Positions 27,201 through 37,780 of a stretch of 64,000 nt of DNA are shown piece by piece. The notes beneath the pieces were generated by a model. It was not told the DNA's origin, did not search any database, and saw nothing but the letters and a program-made list of their open reading frames with translations. Source of the stretch: Pocillopora verrucosa (lineage: Eukaryota; Cnidaria; Anthozoa; Scleractinia; Pocilloporidae); assembly GCF_036669915.1 (NCBI RefSeq), contig NC_089318.1, positions 19,920,405 to 19,984,404 of the forward strand. Reading direction: 5' to 3'. Position 1 is the stretch's first letter. Every line of letters begins with the position of its first letter. The position numbers and the translations under genes were made by a program.

Positions 27201-29605
27201 TGGTTGGGTGCATGGGTCAAAATCAGCTTGCTCTACCAACAGGTGCGTCAGCGTCAATGCTTTGTTATTTGGTTTTTGGATGACTTCAACAGTGGAGAGT
27301 TTTTCATCAAATGCATCCAGTTTATATTACCTGTCCTGGTTGTATTTCTGCTTGGATAGTTCCTGTACTCAAGAACTGCACGAATTCCCAGGGTTGTATG
27401 TTTGCCTTTAACGTTAGGAGATTTCCATTTTCATGAAGGTCTGAGTCCTGGTAAGACTCAAACTTGTAATGTTTAAACTGTAGAAAGAACGGAGAATAAC
27501 GACAAACATATCGATTTCGAAGGAAATTTGATGTAAAGTAAACATGCAAGTAAAGAAAACCACCACAAGCTCTTGCAAATTTCAACAGCTGTCTACCTTG
27601 GCATTAACTGCAAATTTTTGGAAGAAATTCTTGTACTCTGGGCGCTCGGGATCACAGCCAAGAAACAGCACAGATCTCTTATTAAATATTTGCTGCATTA
27701 ATTCCACTTCAGGACCTTCAAGAGTGGTGCAGAAGTCTTCAAAGTACTTCTTGCTACTTCGCTGAAAATAATCAATCAAAATGAGGAAAAGCATATTCAG
27801 CATTACAGGTACATCAATAATTGAGAGTAATCAAAGGCAGCAGCGCAAGAAGAAAAGCACCAAAATAATTTTGCAACTGTTTGAATTTAATTACAGCTCT
27901 ATGGGTTTTCAGTGCTACTTGGTTGAATGTCTGCGCACTCCGCGATGTATTATGACTACGACATCTTGAAGTGGCAAACGGACCAACGAATGGGACATTA
28001 AATGCCTGATACTTACCAATGCCCGCACGTTAAAACCACAATCCCCAAAACACTTGATGATCAAATCTCTACGCAGATCTGGCCAGGACTGGGAGAGACA
28101 GGAAATCTGGAAGACAGTAAGTAAAGTAGTTGAATAACCCGTCGAATGGCACCAAGTGGCACGAAAGCCTATTAGTTCCTCCCCTTCTCACTATGCACGT
28201 TCGTTCTATCATACAGGGCCTTTTTTCGTCTAGGTTGATATTTAACGGGAAATGGGCAACTATCTAGAAAGCTATGGCAAAAAGAATCCATCTTAAATGT
28301 TAGGATATAAGCCTGGCTGCAAATAATTCTCAAACGCGAAACCTTTCTTACATTCTTAACCAGATTTGTAAACCAACAGCAAAGTTGTTTGAAGCGAGAC
28401 CATCAAATACCGTCTGGGATATAGAGACGAACAGAGTATCATTCGTTTCAGAGAAGTGCCCAAAGTAAAGTTTTATAAGGGAAAATCAAAATAAGGCTGC
28501 AAACAAAATCACACTTTTGTAAGAACTTTTTGGATCATAAGACCTCTACAAGGTTTGACACAGGAAAAACAAATACTTTGCAACAGATACATTTGAGTCG
28601 AATCGTCTTTCTTTTTTACCAACCTGGTCCAGTCGCAGTTTCTCGCCACCGTTCCCAGTCTTCCAGAGAAAGCGCTCTAGCAACTCGTCCATATTGGTGG
28701 TTATGATGAGAGGAAACTTCCCAACATTCCGTAGGGCATTGTGAACACGTGACGGTGCCTGCTGAAGATCTCTCAGAAACTTGTCTTCGAGATCGAGAAG
28801 TGCATTCGTGCCTTTCTGCAAATTAAGAGACACATGAAGAATTGTACCTTCATATGGGCAGCGAAACCACCAGCAGAATTCTTTTGAGCTCCTCGTTAAC
28901 ATCAAAGCTTGCTCTAGGCAACGTGTTATAATTAATCAAAATTTAAGAAAGGTTTGTGGTTATTTATCGTGAAAAATTCACTGGTAATTAAGTATCGTCG
29001 TCTGTGATTTACCATCGTAGCGTTTTCGCCTTAAGACGACTGGTACTATGCCACTGAAACTTCGCGATCTTCAGCGGAAGTGACTTCATTTTGAGAAAAA
29101 CGATTATACCTCACGAGAGATAATTAACTCTTGCAATTCATTCATAATATCTTGGCTGGCTCCTCCACACTCCCTTTCTTCCCCGAGAGTGCATCCGGAG
29201 ATACTCCGTTTACACCTACGAGGTGAGAAAACCAGCATAGTTTTTAGTCCTAAATTTTTTACATTATGCATGTCTGTCATCGCGTTTTCGATGCCTTTTG
29301 ATGGCCAAGCAATTTTAAGATCATGTCAGCCCCTGGTCCATGCCATTACCAACCTCAATGAATTTCTGGATATGAGTCCAATGTCCTAATAATCTCACTT
29401 CCGGCTACGTAGTAGACATTCTTACCTCAGAATTATTGAGAATTTGCCACCAGTCATCCAATGAGGGGTCATGCTTATCCGTACTGACTAAAGTCGATAC
29501 TTGCTCGCCAACAAAGAGCACGAGCTCTCCTTTTACAATCTTGGAGCGTATGGCTTCGAGTTCTTCAGACAGTAGTAAGCGAACATCTGACTTCTGCTTT
29601 TCCAT
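18334..29605 (-). CDS. SIR2-like / kinase / metallo-beta-lactamase fusion protein, tandem copy B (intact)
   Basis: Exons in transcript order: 29426-29605, 28624-28815, 28017-28106, 27597-27761, 27331-27477, 26930-27116, 26321-26391, 25943-26234, 25142-25374, 24179-24393, 23349-23586, 22929-23094, 22219-22325, 21751-21937, 21151-21261, 20878-21077, 20332-20446, 19830-19972, 19356-19391, 18334-18468. All junctions keep phase, giving 3210 nt and 1069 residues. The exon carrying the start continues to 29633 and an AG acceptor, so a non-coding 5' exon lies upstream. Order of parts: SIR2-like (about 1-225), unrecognised middle (about 226-520), kinase (about 540-820), MBL (about 824-1069). No signal peptide or membrane segment is seen, so it is probably cytosolic or nuclear. 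Function is unknown. By analogy with SIR2 and kinase proteins of innate immunity, a signalling or defence role is possible but unproven. Confidence 0.85.
21751..24393 (-). other. Protein kinase domain of copy B (exons 10-14)
   Basis: All key elements are present: glycine loop GEGSFGQVF (549-557), VAVK lysine 569, hinge ending MEFMAGG (615-621), catalytic loop HRDVKPEN (661-668), metal-binding DFG (682-684), YMAPE (704-708) and DVHSFG before the F helix. It should be catalytically active. HRDVKPEN with lysine at +2 from the Asp points to Ser/Thr specificity. GSYRYMAPE in the activation segment resembles TKL- or plant-type kinases. A possible phospho-acceptor stretch (TRQTKTQ) precedes it. Copy A has the same residues apart from the stop at the hinge. 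Confidence 0.9.
24394..27477 (-). other. Unrecognised middle region of copy B (exons 5-9)
   Basis: Residues about 210-519, conserved in full in copy A. Exon 6 is strongly helical and charged (REEYLKQQLALEIKASEIIF). Exon 8 has strand-like blocks, SVTALFFYHG and TLEILIVGDEETY, followed by ETFALIRLRG. Exon 9 has GTDEAICYAETASSPEDRKF and a basic RSRANAW stretch, then a helix. Alternating strands and helices suggest a real alpha/beta domain that links the SIR2-like and kinase parts. No family comes to mind. Confidence 0.5.
27597..29605 (-). other. SIR2-like module of copy B (exons 1-4)
   Basis: Residues about 24-209. The N-terminal strand reads LVLFVGEQVSTL (28-39), the place where SIR2-like domains normally have a GAGxS nucleotide-binding loop. 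FPLIITTNMDELLER (94-108) matches the TTNYD motif of the SIR2_2-type family, whose Asn and Asp contact NAD+. SVLFLGCDPERPEY (184-197) fits the late 'lfiGyslsDp' strand. I cannot find the usual catalytic His (KxHG) between exons 2 and 4. The module may therefore bind a nucleotide without hydrolysing it, or use another residue. Related domains in bacterial defence proteins deplete NAD+. The family call rests on motifs only. Confidence 0.65.
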
Positions 29606-31838
29606 TTCAATAACTGGATGCGCAATTCTTGACCTAAAACAAAAGAGATGCAAAGCACTCAATGGCTCGACTCTTCCTTTTTCTTTGTGTGGAAACATGT
29701 TATCCGTTCCAATTTTAATTTTTTAAAACCTTTTTTTCGGTATTTGCCGTTGAATGCAGAACGGGAAAACAGTGCTATGACTTGCTGTCAGATATTCAGA
29801 ACACGAAAGAAATAAATGTATCTCGCAAACTGGTCTATTCTTCCTCCAAGGGCCTTTTCTCACAAGCGAAAAAGTTGTTTATTTAGACAAATTTTCCGTC
29901 ATCACTAACATTTTACAAGTGCAGATGGTTTTTCGAAAAGAAAAATTTTGACTGAAGCGAACAAATTTTCAAACGGACCACCGACGAAAATCGACTAAAT
30001 AAACAAACTCGGGGATTCTAAAATTTTAAAACGACTTAGGATAAATCCTAGAGTTCTAATCCTTTGGCAAATTATGCTGGCCGGTCTTGGAACAGATCAT
30101 GCGCTGACGGAATCTGAAGGCTTTTAAATTTTTAATGCGGATGTAATAGACGAAACAAAAATTTGAAATGACAGAATTTAATTTGATTTTGTCGGGAAAT
30201 TCTAGTTCTGTCCAGTAGAGCGGATAGGCCCGAACACCAAATGTTACTTTGGCCTTTGGATGCAATTTCCACAGAGCCAAACTCGTAGTGTTATCAAGGT
30301 AGACTTAAACATTGTATATTTCTGTTCTTTCTGCATTTAAAAATAAACGCAAACTCATTCACCGAGATTTACAGAAAACAAAACGTCAAAAAAATTTAGG
30401 AAAAATACGTACACAATGCAAACTATGCACACTATGCATGTATCTGCAAACTAATCATGAAAATCTATGAGACCGGAAGTTTGCGAGACCCCTCTGTTCC
30501 ACTGTTCTTTCCCAAGGTCCGTACCACCTATAATTTTCATCAGATGCTGTTGCAACTTTCACCGGAAGTTGTGTCACACAATTTAAACTGACCTTAGCAA
30601 ATCGATGCGTACATCTAATGAGTTCCGGTACGCATATGTGAATACTTCCGCGAAAACTGATTCTTAGAAGATACCTAAAGGATAACATTTACTCATATGG
30701 TAACACATCTGCACAAACGTGGTAAGGGAATTTTCGTGTAGCAGTGGTGAAAGTCAATTCAATCGTGTCTTCAAAATTAAAGGTATTCTGACTTAATCGT
30801 ATACATATCTTATTACACGTTTTGGTGTGTAGTCTCGCTGAGTATTTTTACGACTTGTGCCGTACTTTGACGAGACTTTAAGGCGTGTCAAAATACATAA
30901 AACAAGTAAAATTACTTAGCGATACTACAACCAAAACGTTTAATATGTTATTTATCATCCAATCATTTTTTTGCGAAGTATTTCTGCTCATTCCTTATAG
31001 GGCAGGAAAAGAAAAGTGGAGAGAGAAACGTAGGGCGCGCAGCCGACCAGTTAAACAGGTTTTTTTACAGTACAAAATAACCAACTGTCCAAATAACCGT
31101 ACAATATCGCAGGGTATTTGTACTCTATTCACGCGTTATTTGAACTCTACTTTGTGCAGTTGGATAATACTGTAAACATTTTCGCGTTTGGTCGATCCTT
31201 CTTTACTTTAATTAGTTATTTCACGGACGTGCACCGGAACCTTAGTTGATGTAAATGTGCGGTTTTAGTCTCGAAGGAAGAGGCAAATGAGAAATGATGG
31301 CGTCTCTACCAGTAAGCTTTCTTCGAGTCACTTTGTCCGGTAGTAGCAAGTCCCTAGAGTCTCATTTGCGCGGCAGACGAAAACAAAGATGTTAGTCAAA
31401 GTAATAATAAGGATATGATAATTTCAAGTTCTGTGTATATTTAAAACATGCTTAAGCGCTTTGAGTAAAAGAAAGAGAAATTGAATTACCTTTCTCTCTG
31501 TTTCTTATACCTGTGGATGTCAGCCGTTTCTCTCTTCCAGCTGGAAAATGAAATTGAAGAGTTTTCACTTTCCAAATCCCGGAAGACTTTCGAAATCATG
31601 CTCGATTCGTGCCCAGGGCATCTCGAAAGTTGAATACCTCGTTTCCGAGAGAGGAAATGAGGTAAATAAATGGTTACAAATGCATAGGAATGGACTTCAA
31701 TCAAATCTTTCTCCTGTGGCAGAGTCTGGTATTGAAGAAGTCGATCCAGCTTGCCGAGGTTACTTTAAATTTGGTACGAGTACATCAGCCCTGAATCAAC
31801 AGAACCTCGAAACGCGACAAGCAACATCCACTTACACA
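29606..31838. other. Upstream DNA shared by copy B (minus) and the 31839 gene (plus)
   Basis: This head-to-head interval must hold both promoters. Exon 1 of copy B continues as 5' UTR to 29633. A short inverted-repeat element lies at 29873-30012. The rest shows no convincing coding exon. An open frame on the minus strand near 30056-30280 has no start context or splice partners and looks like repeat-derived DNA. Confidence 0.5.
29873..30012. repeat. Short inverted-repeat element (possible MITE)
   Basis: The left end TTGTTTATTTAGACAAATTT and the right end, read on the other strand, TTTGTTTATTTAGTCGATTT are similar over about 20 bp, giving a 140-bp element with imperfect terminal repeats and no coding capacity. 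No target duplication was confirmed. Confidence 0.4.
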
Positions 31839-34800
31839 ATGGCTCAGCATGTCGCTCCGGCGTTGGACGTAAGTGCATCAGCCTATACCAATTGCATTAG
31901 GTAATCACCGTAAACGAATGAGGGGATCACTTCCACCAATGGGCTCGAAATAATAACTAATGGATCACTTGAGCTGCTCTGTAACTTAAAATTAATTGTA
32001 TGAAAAGGTTTAACTTCTGTTTTGGTCTCCACTCTTATGATACAACAAGCACTTTATCCGGAGCAACTTCAGAATACCCCGCAACTCATTTACATGTTAT
32101 TGAATAAGAATAGCGTCTATTGTGTTATGCCTCGATCTTCAAAGCCTCCCGACACATGTAAGTGAGGCGGAAATGAGTTGCGGGGTATTCTGAAGTTTAG
32201 CCCAGATGTGATTGCCATGGTCATAGCACATGGTATGCTTGTGAGATGGGCTTCAGAGCCTCCGTAAGATATGAAAATAAAAAAAAAAAAAAAAAAAAGA
32301 TTTTTAATTGTAAGTGAATACCTGTTAAAGACGGCAGTACTCACTCTGATTTTATCTGCCAGTTTAAATTAGCCACACTCAGCTATGATTACAAGATTAA
32401 AGGTTCATCCTGGTGGGAGCTATCCTAGTTTCAATTACCTGAAGCTACCAAGAGTGTAGCTCAACTCCCTCTTAAATAGGATGATATTCCATTGCACCTA
32501 CCTCCTCTCCCCCACAATTTTATCAGGTTCCTGCCAAATTTTTTCCCTGCAAATTTACTCAGACCCTAGATTATCAACCCCCCTTGCTTGGAGAGATTGG
32601 GGACAGTCTGAACAAGAACAACTTTGTGACCAAGCTTTGGCTACAACCCCAGCCTTTTGGTCCAGAGTCCAGCTCTGTTTATCCACTTGTCAATGACCTG
32701 ATCCCCTGACTAGACCAAGCTCACTCACAGGGGCCTAACTATACTTTTTTGGTCTGGAAAAAAGTTGATTGTGTATGTTGGTTGTCTGGGTGAGAGTCGT
32801 CCTGAGAAAGACTGTTGTGGATTTACTAAGTAGCAAATGACATTCTGACAACCCTAGCAGAAGTTATCATCAGAGTTAAACAAAGAGTTGTTGCCAGTCA
32901 AGTTATAATAGTGGTCCATGTAAACTGACTGGCCAAGGTTGCTGTGATTTTATGGGCTGCATCTGAACCCAAAAAATATAAATTAAATGAAATTAAGATA
33001 ATTGCAATGTATTACTTTTGTTTGGTATCTTATTTATTGTCAAATGTGTAAATGTTTTCCCTATTAGGATGTTATCAGTAAGACTGTGGACATTTTCCAC
33101 AAATACTATAAGTGTGACTATCCAAAAAGCCCACAAGTAAAGGATGGATTGAAGCGTCTTCTAAATGAAAGATACAGAGATGATGTCCATAGCTTCACTG
33201 ACCACTTTGTTCATCCCACACAAAGTCTTCTTAGCAGTTTGGAGGAAGAGGCACAGTATAACTTTTGCTCTAATTAATCATTTTTTTTTGTTATTTTACA
33301 CTGTAGTTGGGATGAACTTTGGAATAATGGTAAATAATGTACATAGTGTAATGATTTGCCATGGGTGAGGGCTGAGCCTTGCAATTACATTGTACTACCA
33401 AAGTTTAAATGCTATGAAACTGTATAGTTCAGTTGTTTCCAGAGTGACACTGGTTGTTCAAGACATATGAATATTATTGCAAAAAGACTGTTTTAGGTGT
33501 TCTAAGTTTTAAAAGCAGCTCTCAAAGTTCATCTTTCTAAATCATAGTGCTCTATAGCTCAAGTGCTATCCTTGCCAAGGCAATTACACTACTGTAGCAT
33601 GTTGCATCATTCTGTGTCCAAATATGAGTGAGATGATAAGAAAACTCAACGGAGATTTAGTTACCAAAAATCTGTGTAAACTCAGCTATGTAGCCAAATG
33701 ATCCCTTACTACACGTGTTACATGAATATGAGACTGACAAGCATGACCTCATGACTTCTTATGTCATGCGGCACAACTACATGATAGAGTTTTAATTGTT
33801 TTAATATAAAGTGATGATCACTCAGTTTTATATTTTCCACTATAGAAGTTTCCCCTTTGCTTACCCAATGGCAAAGTAGTTCTTCATCTGGTTCCTCCTA
33901 TGACCAAATTGGCAGTTGGGGAGTTCTTTTACCAGGTGGGTCTCATTAGAACAAGTGGGTTCAGTAATAATGTATATGGACTTGTATTACAATAGCTGAT
34001 AATGAAACTACTATCTGAAATGCCCACATGTACTGTTGGCAGTTCCGTGTCAATCAGGCATTTTGAAACTGATCTTGTGACTTTTTTCTTCTTTTCCACT
34101 GTCACGTGTAGGTGGGCCATACTAATCCACGCACTTTAGTTGTTAAATTTGCAAAATATGAGCAGAGAGGGACTAAAGTGAATGAATTGCAGCGCTCATC
34201 AGTTCCTGAAGATGACCATGACATTGCGTTCACCAAAGAGTACTTTGACCAAATAAGGGGTGAGGTTCCGGATGGACTGGGAGATGTTCTGATGCGTACC
34301 CTTGTTGTGATGGGTAATCCAAACTGGACGGTTCAGAGAGAGGGTGCGGCAAATCACCTTGGGAATGTAAGTTGAATTGTGGTAATTTCTTTTCTATCTT
34401 GTTCGTTCATAGCAGATTTAATAATGATCAAGAGAGAGGGGAAAGTGAAAAATTATGAAGGGAGCTGGGAAGACAAGGCAAGGAATATGTAATAACCATC
34501 TGTTATATGCAGAAAATAAAGTTACGCTTCTCTTTTGAACAAATAGCTAAAAGTGGCCTATCAATGTTTTCGAACAGTCAGAAGATCACCTGCCCAGAAT
34601 AGATTTCAAAATATTAGAGAAAGGGTGTGTTGTTTGAATTAGTGTGTATCATCGCACTTTGGAGTTAATTATACATGAACTACTACAAAATTATGGTGAA
34701 ATTGGCAATGGTAGAAGTCTACACTACTCTGTGCAAAATGTTGACAACATTTCTGAATTCTCAGTTCATACTGATCAGTTATTGATTCCTAAAGACTTCA

Positions 34801-35146
34801 TGCCTCCTCTAGAGAACTTAGTGTTCCCTGTATTGTGTGGCAAGACCAAGGGAAAAACAGACTTGTGTCTTACCTGATTTAATGAATGTTTCATCATATT
34901 CATAAGTCATATTCATTTGTAAATATATTACATGAAAAATATATTAATCAATAGCAATGTCTTCCTTAGTGTCCAACAGAAAGGCGTAGCAGGTTGAGGT
35001 CAGAGTCCCATCTGTCTGTTCAGGAAAGCTGTGATGATGATTCAAGCATTACGTCAGAGCCCAATTCTCCAACAGAAAATGATGATGTTTACCCATCAAC
35101 AGATGGGGTATTTGTGCATACCAATGGTGGTGACAAAGGAAAATAA
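31839..35146 (+). CDS. Unrecognised 244-residue protein (paralogue of the left-edge gene)
   Basis: Exons: 31839-31868, 33068-33250, 33846-33935, 34112-34366, 34970-35146, all phase 0, 735 nt. The start MAQHVAPALD before a GTAAGT donor matches the short first exon of the left-edge gene. Exon 3 encodes LPNGKVVLHLVPPMTKLAVG. Exon 4 (85 codons) holds VGHTNPRTLVVKFAKYEQRG and a hydrophobic VLMRTLVVMGNPNWTV stretch. Exon 5 is a low-complexity acidic, Ser-rich tail (RRRSRLRSES, DDDSSITSEPNSPTEND) that looks disordered and phosphorylatable. There is no signal peptide or membrane span. The end of exon 2 has no GT donor at the place its paralogue requires; a GC donor (GAG|GCACAG) is the only fit. A poly-A signal lies at 35898-35903. 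Family not recognised. Confidence 0.65.
32065..32197. repeat. 27-bp perfect inverted repeat, followed by an A-tailed sequence
   Basis: 32065-32091 and 32171-32197 are exact reverse complements (core CAGAATACCCCGCAACTCA), separated by about 80 bp, in intron 1 of the 31839 gene. A run of about 20 A's follows at 32279-32299 on the plus strand, so the right arm may belong to a SINE-like retroposed unit. Confidence 0.7.
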
Positions 35147-36365
35147 ATATCTACTAACTTCCTCTTTAACCCCTAAGCAACTTATTTAGCTTCATTGTTA
35201 TTTGTTATCAGTGTTTATTTGCGATGTAAAGGTACAGATGAGTACATGTACAAGTATAAGTTAACCCTTTAACTCCCATGAGTGATCAAGGCAGAATTTC
35301 TCCTCACATTATCACTACAATATCAAATAGAAAAGTGATGAGAAAAATGAAAAATATCAATTAGGGATGATTGGTTGATCCAATAACAAATTCTCTCAAC
35401 TAACATAAAGATAATTGTATGGCTGACAGAAAAGAGAATTAACAATGACATCTTGGGGTGAATTGGTTAGGGATCGATGACATTGTGGAGTGACTGATCA
35501 AATCTAATTGGAGACTTTTTTATTACTTTTCATGTTAGGATGAATAGGTTTCGTTTTAAATAAACCAGCCCTGGTTTTATTTTCAAATTCAAATTTTTAT
35601 TTAAGGTTCCATGCATTATTTTCTTTCTAAAGATGCTTTAAGAAAGTTTATTTACTACTGGACACTTAATATATATAGTTTTTCCACAATCATAATATAT
35701 TAGTAAATATTTCATCTCCATGAGAAACAGGGGTTTTAAGTATGTTTATTGGACTTAAACAATTTTAGAAGTTGAAACTGTTCAAATATGTTAATTGTAA
35801 AACAAACCTTCCCAACCACAGTTAGACTGTGTATATTTGTTTAAGTTGATGGTCAACTTTGTTAAGTTAAATTCTTCCACTGCCTTTTTGTGATACTAAT
35901 AAAGGATGTGTCACACATATCTGGTGTAATTGTTGAGTTTAAGTTTCATAATTTATCTGTTCATTTTCTTATCTTGACTAACTCTAAAAATGGGTAGCTA
36001 CAGGTGGTCAAGAATCCACAAGAACTGTTTGAATTAGCCTTAACAAGGCTCTTAGAATGACATTTAGGAGGAAAGATAAGGAGGTCCTTCCTTTCCTGTC
36101 CTTAGTGTCCCCTCATTTTTCCTCTTAGTTTCCCAACTGTTTCTCATCCTCAGAAGCTGACTTCTGGAATAGGCAACAGTTATAAAACCTGTATTTCATC
36201 AAAAAAATGTTTGAAGAGTACCAGTAAAAAAAATTATTTTCATAAAATTCTGTCTCCATTGTGTTTAAAGAATAACAATAATTGAGATGATTTGGAATTT
36301 AAGATTTCGAGCCAAATTTCTGAGCCAGGGACTTGAAATTTTAAATTTGCCAATAGTAAATTACT
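35147..36365. other. 3' flank of the 31839 gene
   Basis: Contains a second copy of the AACCCTTT-type MITE (35263-35468) and the AATAAA at 35898-35903. The remainder up to the transposon end at 36366 is AT-rich with no coding exon seen. Confidence 0.6.
35263..35468. repeat. AACCCTTT-type interspersed repeat, second copy
   Basis: Similar in order and content to 5325-5532 (TTAACCCTTTAACTCC, CAGAATTTCTCCT, GTTGATCCAATA). It probably lies in the 3' UTR of the 31839 gene, because the poly-A signal is further downstream. Confidence 0.65.
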
Positions 36366-36401
36366 CCTCCACGGGAAAACGGACACTAACGCTTTTCCGT
36401 T
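36366..36401 (+). repeat. Left terminal inverted repeat (36 bp)
   Basis: Exact reverse complement of 39479-39514. The match stops at 36401; the next bases differ (AAACGG against TAAGCT on the other arm). Confidence 0.9.
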
Positions 36402-36690
36402 AAACGGTCTCGAAAAACGATTGTAAACGGATAGTAAACGGTTAACTCGAGCGTTTAAACGGATGCCATAACCGCTTAAACGGATGGCAAAAAGTTTAAA
36501 CGGTTGACCAAAGTCCAAAAACGGATAGCTTTGGCCTTCAAACGGTTGACCAGAAATAAAAACGGATAGCACGAAACGTTAAACGGTTGACCAAAGTTCA
36601 AAAACGGATGGCTCACACTGTTAAACGGTTGACCAAAAATAAAAACGGTCAGCCCGAAACGTTAAACAGTTGACCAAAGTCCAAAAACGG
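36402..36690. repeat. Left subterminal array of AAACGG motifs
   Basis: About a dozen copies of AAACGGAT, AAACGGTT or close variants, many in a longer unit of the form AAACGGTTGACCAAAGTCC followed by AAAAACGGATAGC. Spacing is roughly 20-25 bp. They probably act as recombinase-binding sites. Confidence 0.8.
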
Positions 36691-37183
36691 ATGAGTTTTA
36701 TTAACATGCGAGGCAGCGAGGCGTGCGAGGCACCATGCGAGGCGTGCGAGGCATCGCAATTTCCTTAACTTTTACACATGACCATATCGTGGGCTCAAGT
36801 GTAGAACTCATCGAGGTTATGTGTTTTTTAAAGTTCACCACTGAATTTTATTGGATCGCGGGCTCAAGTATTTCCCAAATTATTAGAACAAAGCTAAAAA
36901 TTCGGAGCTCTGCTTTCAGGCTTGGCTAAATCTATTTAATATGGTTTATCTTACATAATTCTATCTCGCTTTATTGTTTATTGCTTAGCCCACACCCACT
37001 TTTGTAACTTTTAGGTGTCAAATTCTTGTTTCTCGACAAGCACCCCTGGCCGAACACATGTGGGAGTCCAGCCCCCCAGGTTCTAAAGGGGGTCAAGAGT
37101 CAAAAAGACCTCTTCCGTGGGGGTTTATCAATAAATCAATTCTAGTCACACACATCGGCCTTTATTTAATTCAAATGAATAAA

Positions 37184-37188
<5 letters not shown>

Positions 37189-37216
<28 letters not shown>

Positions 37217-37780
37217 TCGCTGGGAGAGTATAGCAGGTAATTTAGTGTTAACAACTGGGTTGAAAACGTAAATTAGCCACCGTAAAGGGTAAAAAAGCTG
37301 ACGTTTCGAGCGTTAGCCCTTCGTCAGAGCGATTAGAGGAATTGTGGGTTGTGTGTGGATTTATATGTAGGAAGTGGAGCTACGCCATTGGTGGGAATGT
37401 GGTGACGAGAAAACAGGAATAAATTAGTTGAATGAAAAGCGCTCGTTGATTCCGTGGGGTTTAAGGGTGCCGATTTGGAATATAAATTTTTGTTCTAGTG
37501 TTTTACGGCTTTCCGAACTGCCTAGATGTAAGGAAAGGCCGCAAACTGCCATATGCTGTTTAGAATGATAGGGAAGATTAAAGTGTCTAGCGACTGGTTT
37601 GGATGCGTCCTTGTCATTTCTTTCCACATCGCGAAGGTGTTCTCGGAATCGGTCACCCAGTCGTCTTCCTGTTTCGCCGATGTATAACTTATTGCAATAA
37701 GTGCAAGTTATGCAGTAAATAACATTGGCGGAGGTGCACGTAAAGGTAAAGTCTTTCGAAAAATGAAAAATTTTGTGCAA
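37189..37780 (-). mobile_element. 3' fragment of a Penelope-like retroelement (PLE)
   Basis: On the minus strand: GIY-YIG coding region, stop at 37424-37426, a hammerhead-like motif at 37297-37330, and a terminal segment ending at about 37189 that reappears twice inside the PARG intron (40261-40555). No reverse transcriptase is present, so this is only the 3' end of the element. Confidence 0.75.
37297..37330 (-). ncRNA. Hammerhead ribozyme motif, PLE copy 1
   Basis: The minus strand reads CTGACGA, a short stem II (GGGC/GCTC around TAAC), then CGAAACGTC. This is the CUGANGA...GAAA core with a GUC cleavage site. Stem III is very short, as known for hammerheads of Penelope-like elements, which are thought to act as dimers. 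Activity is not shown by sequence alone. Confidence 0.65.

Noticed and set aside
3130-29605. A run of separate small genes (SIR2, kinase, MBL) instead of one long gene
   Set aside because: Every junction keeps phase, both copies share it, and there is no poly-A signal plus start codon pair between the domain groups; still needs RNA proof.
30056-30280. 74-codon minus-strand frame upstream of copy B
   Set aside because: No start context, no splice partners and no domain; looks like repeat-derived sequence.
36402-36690. AAACGG arrays considered as a satellite or telomere-like tract
   Set aside because: They are bounded by perfect 36-bp inverted ends and recur near the opposite end, so they belong to a transposon.
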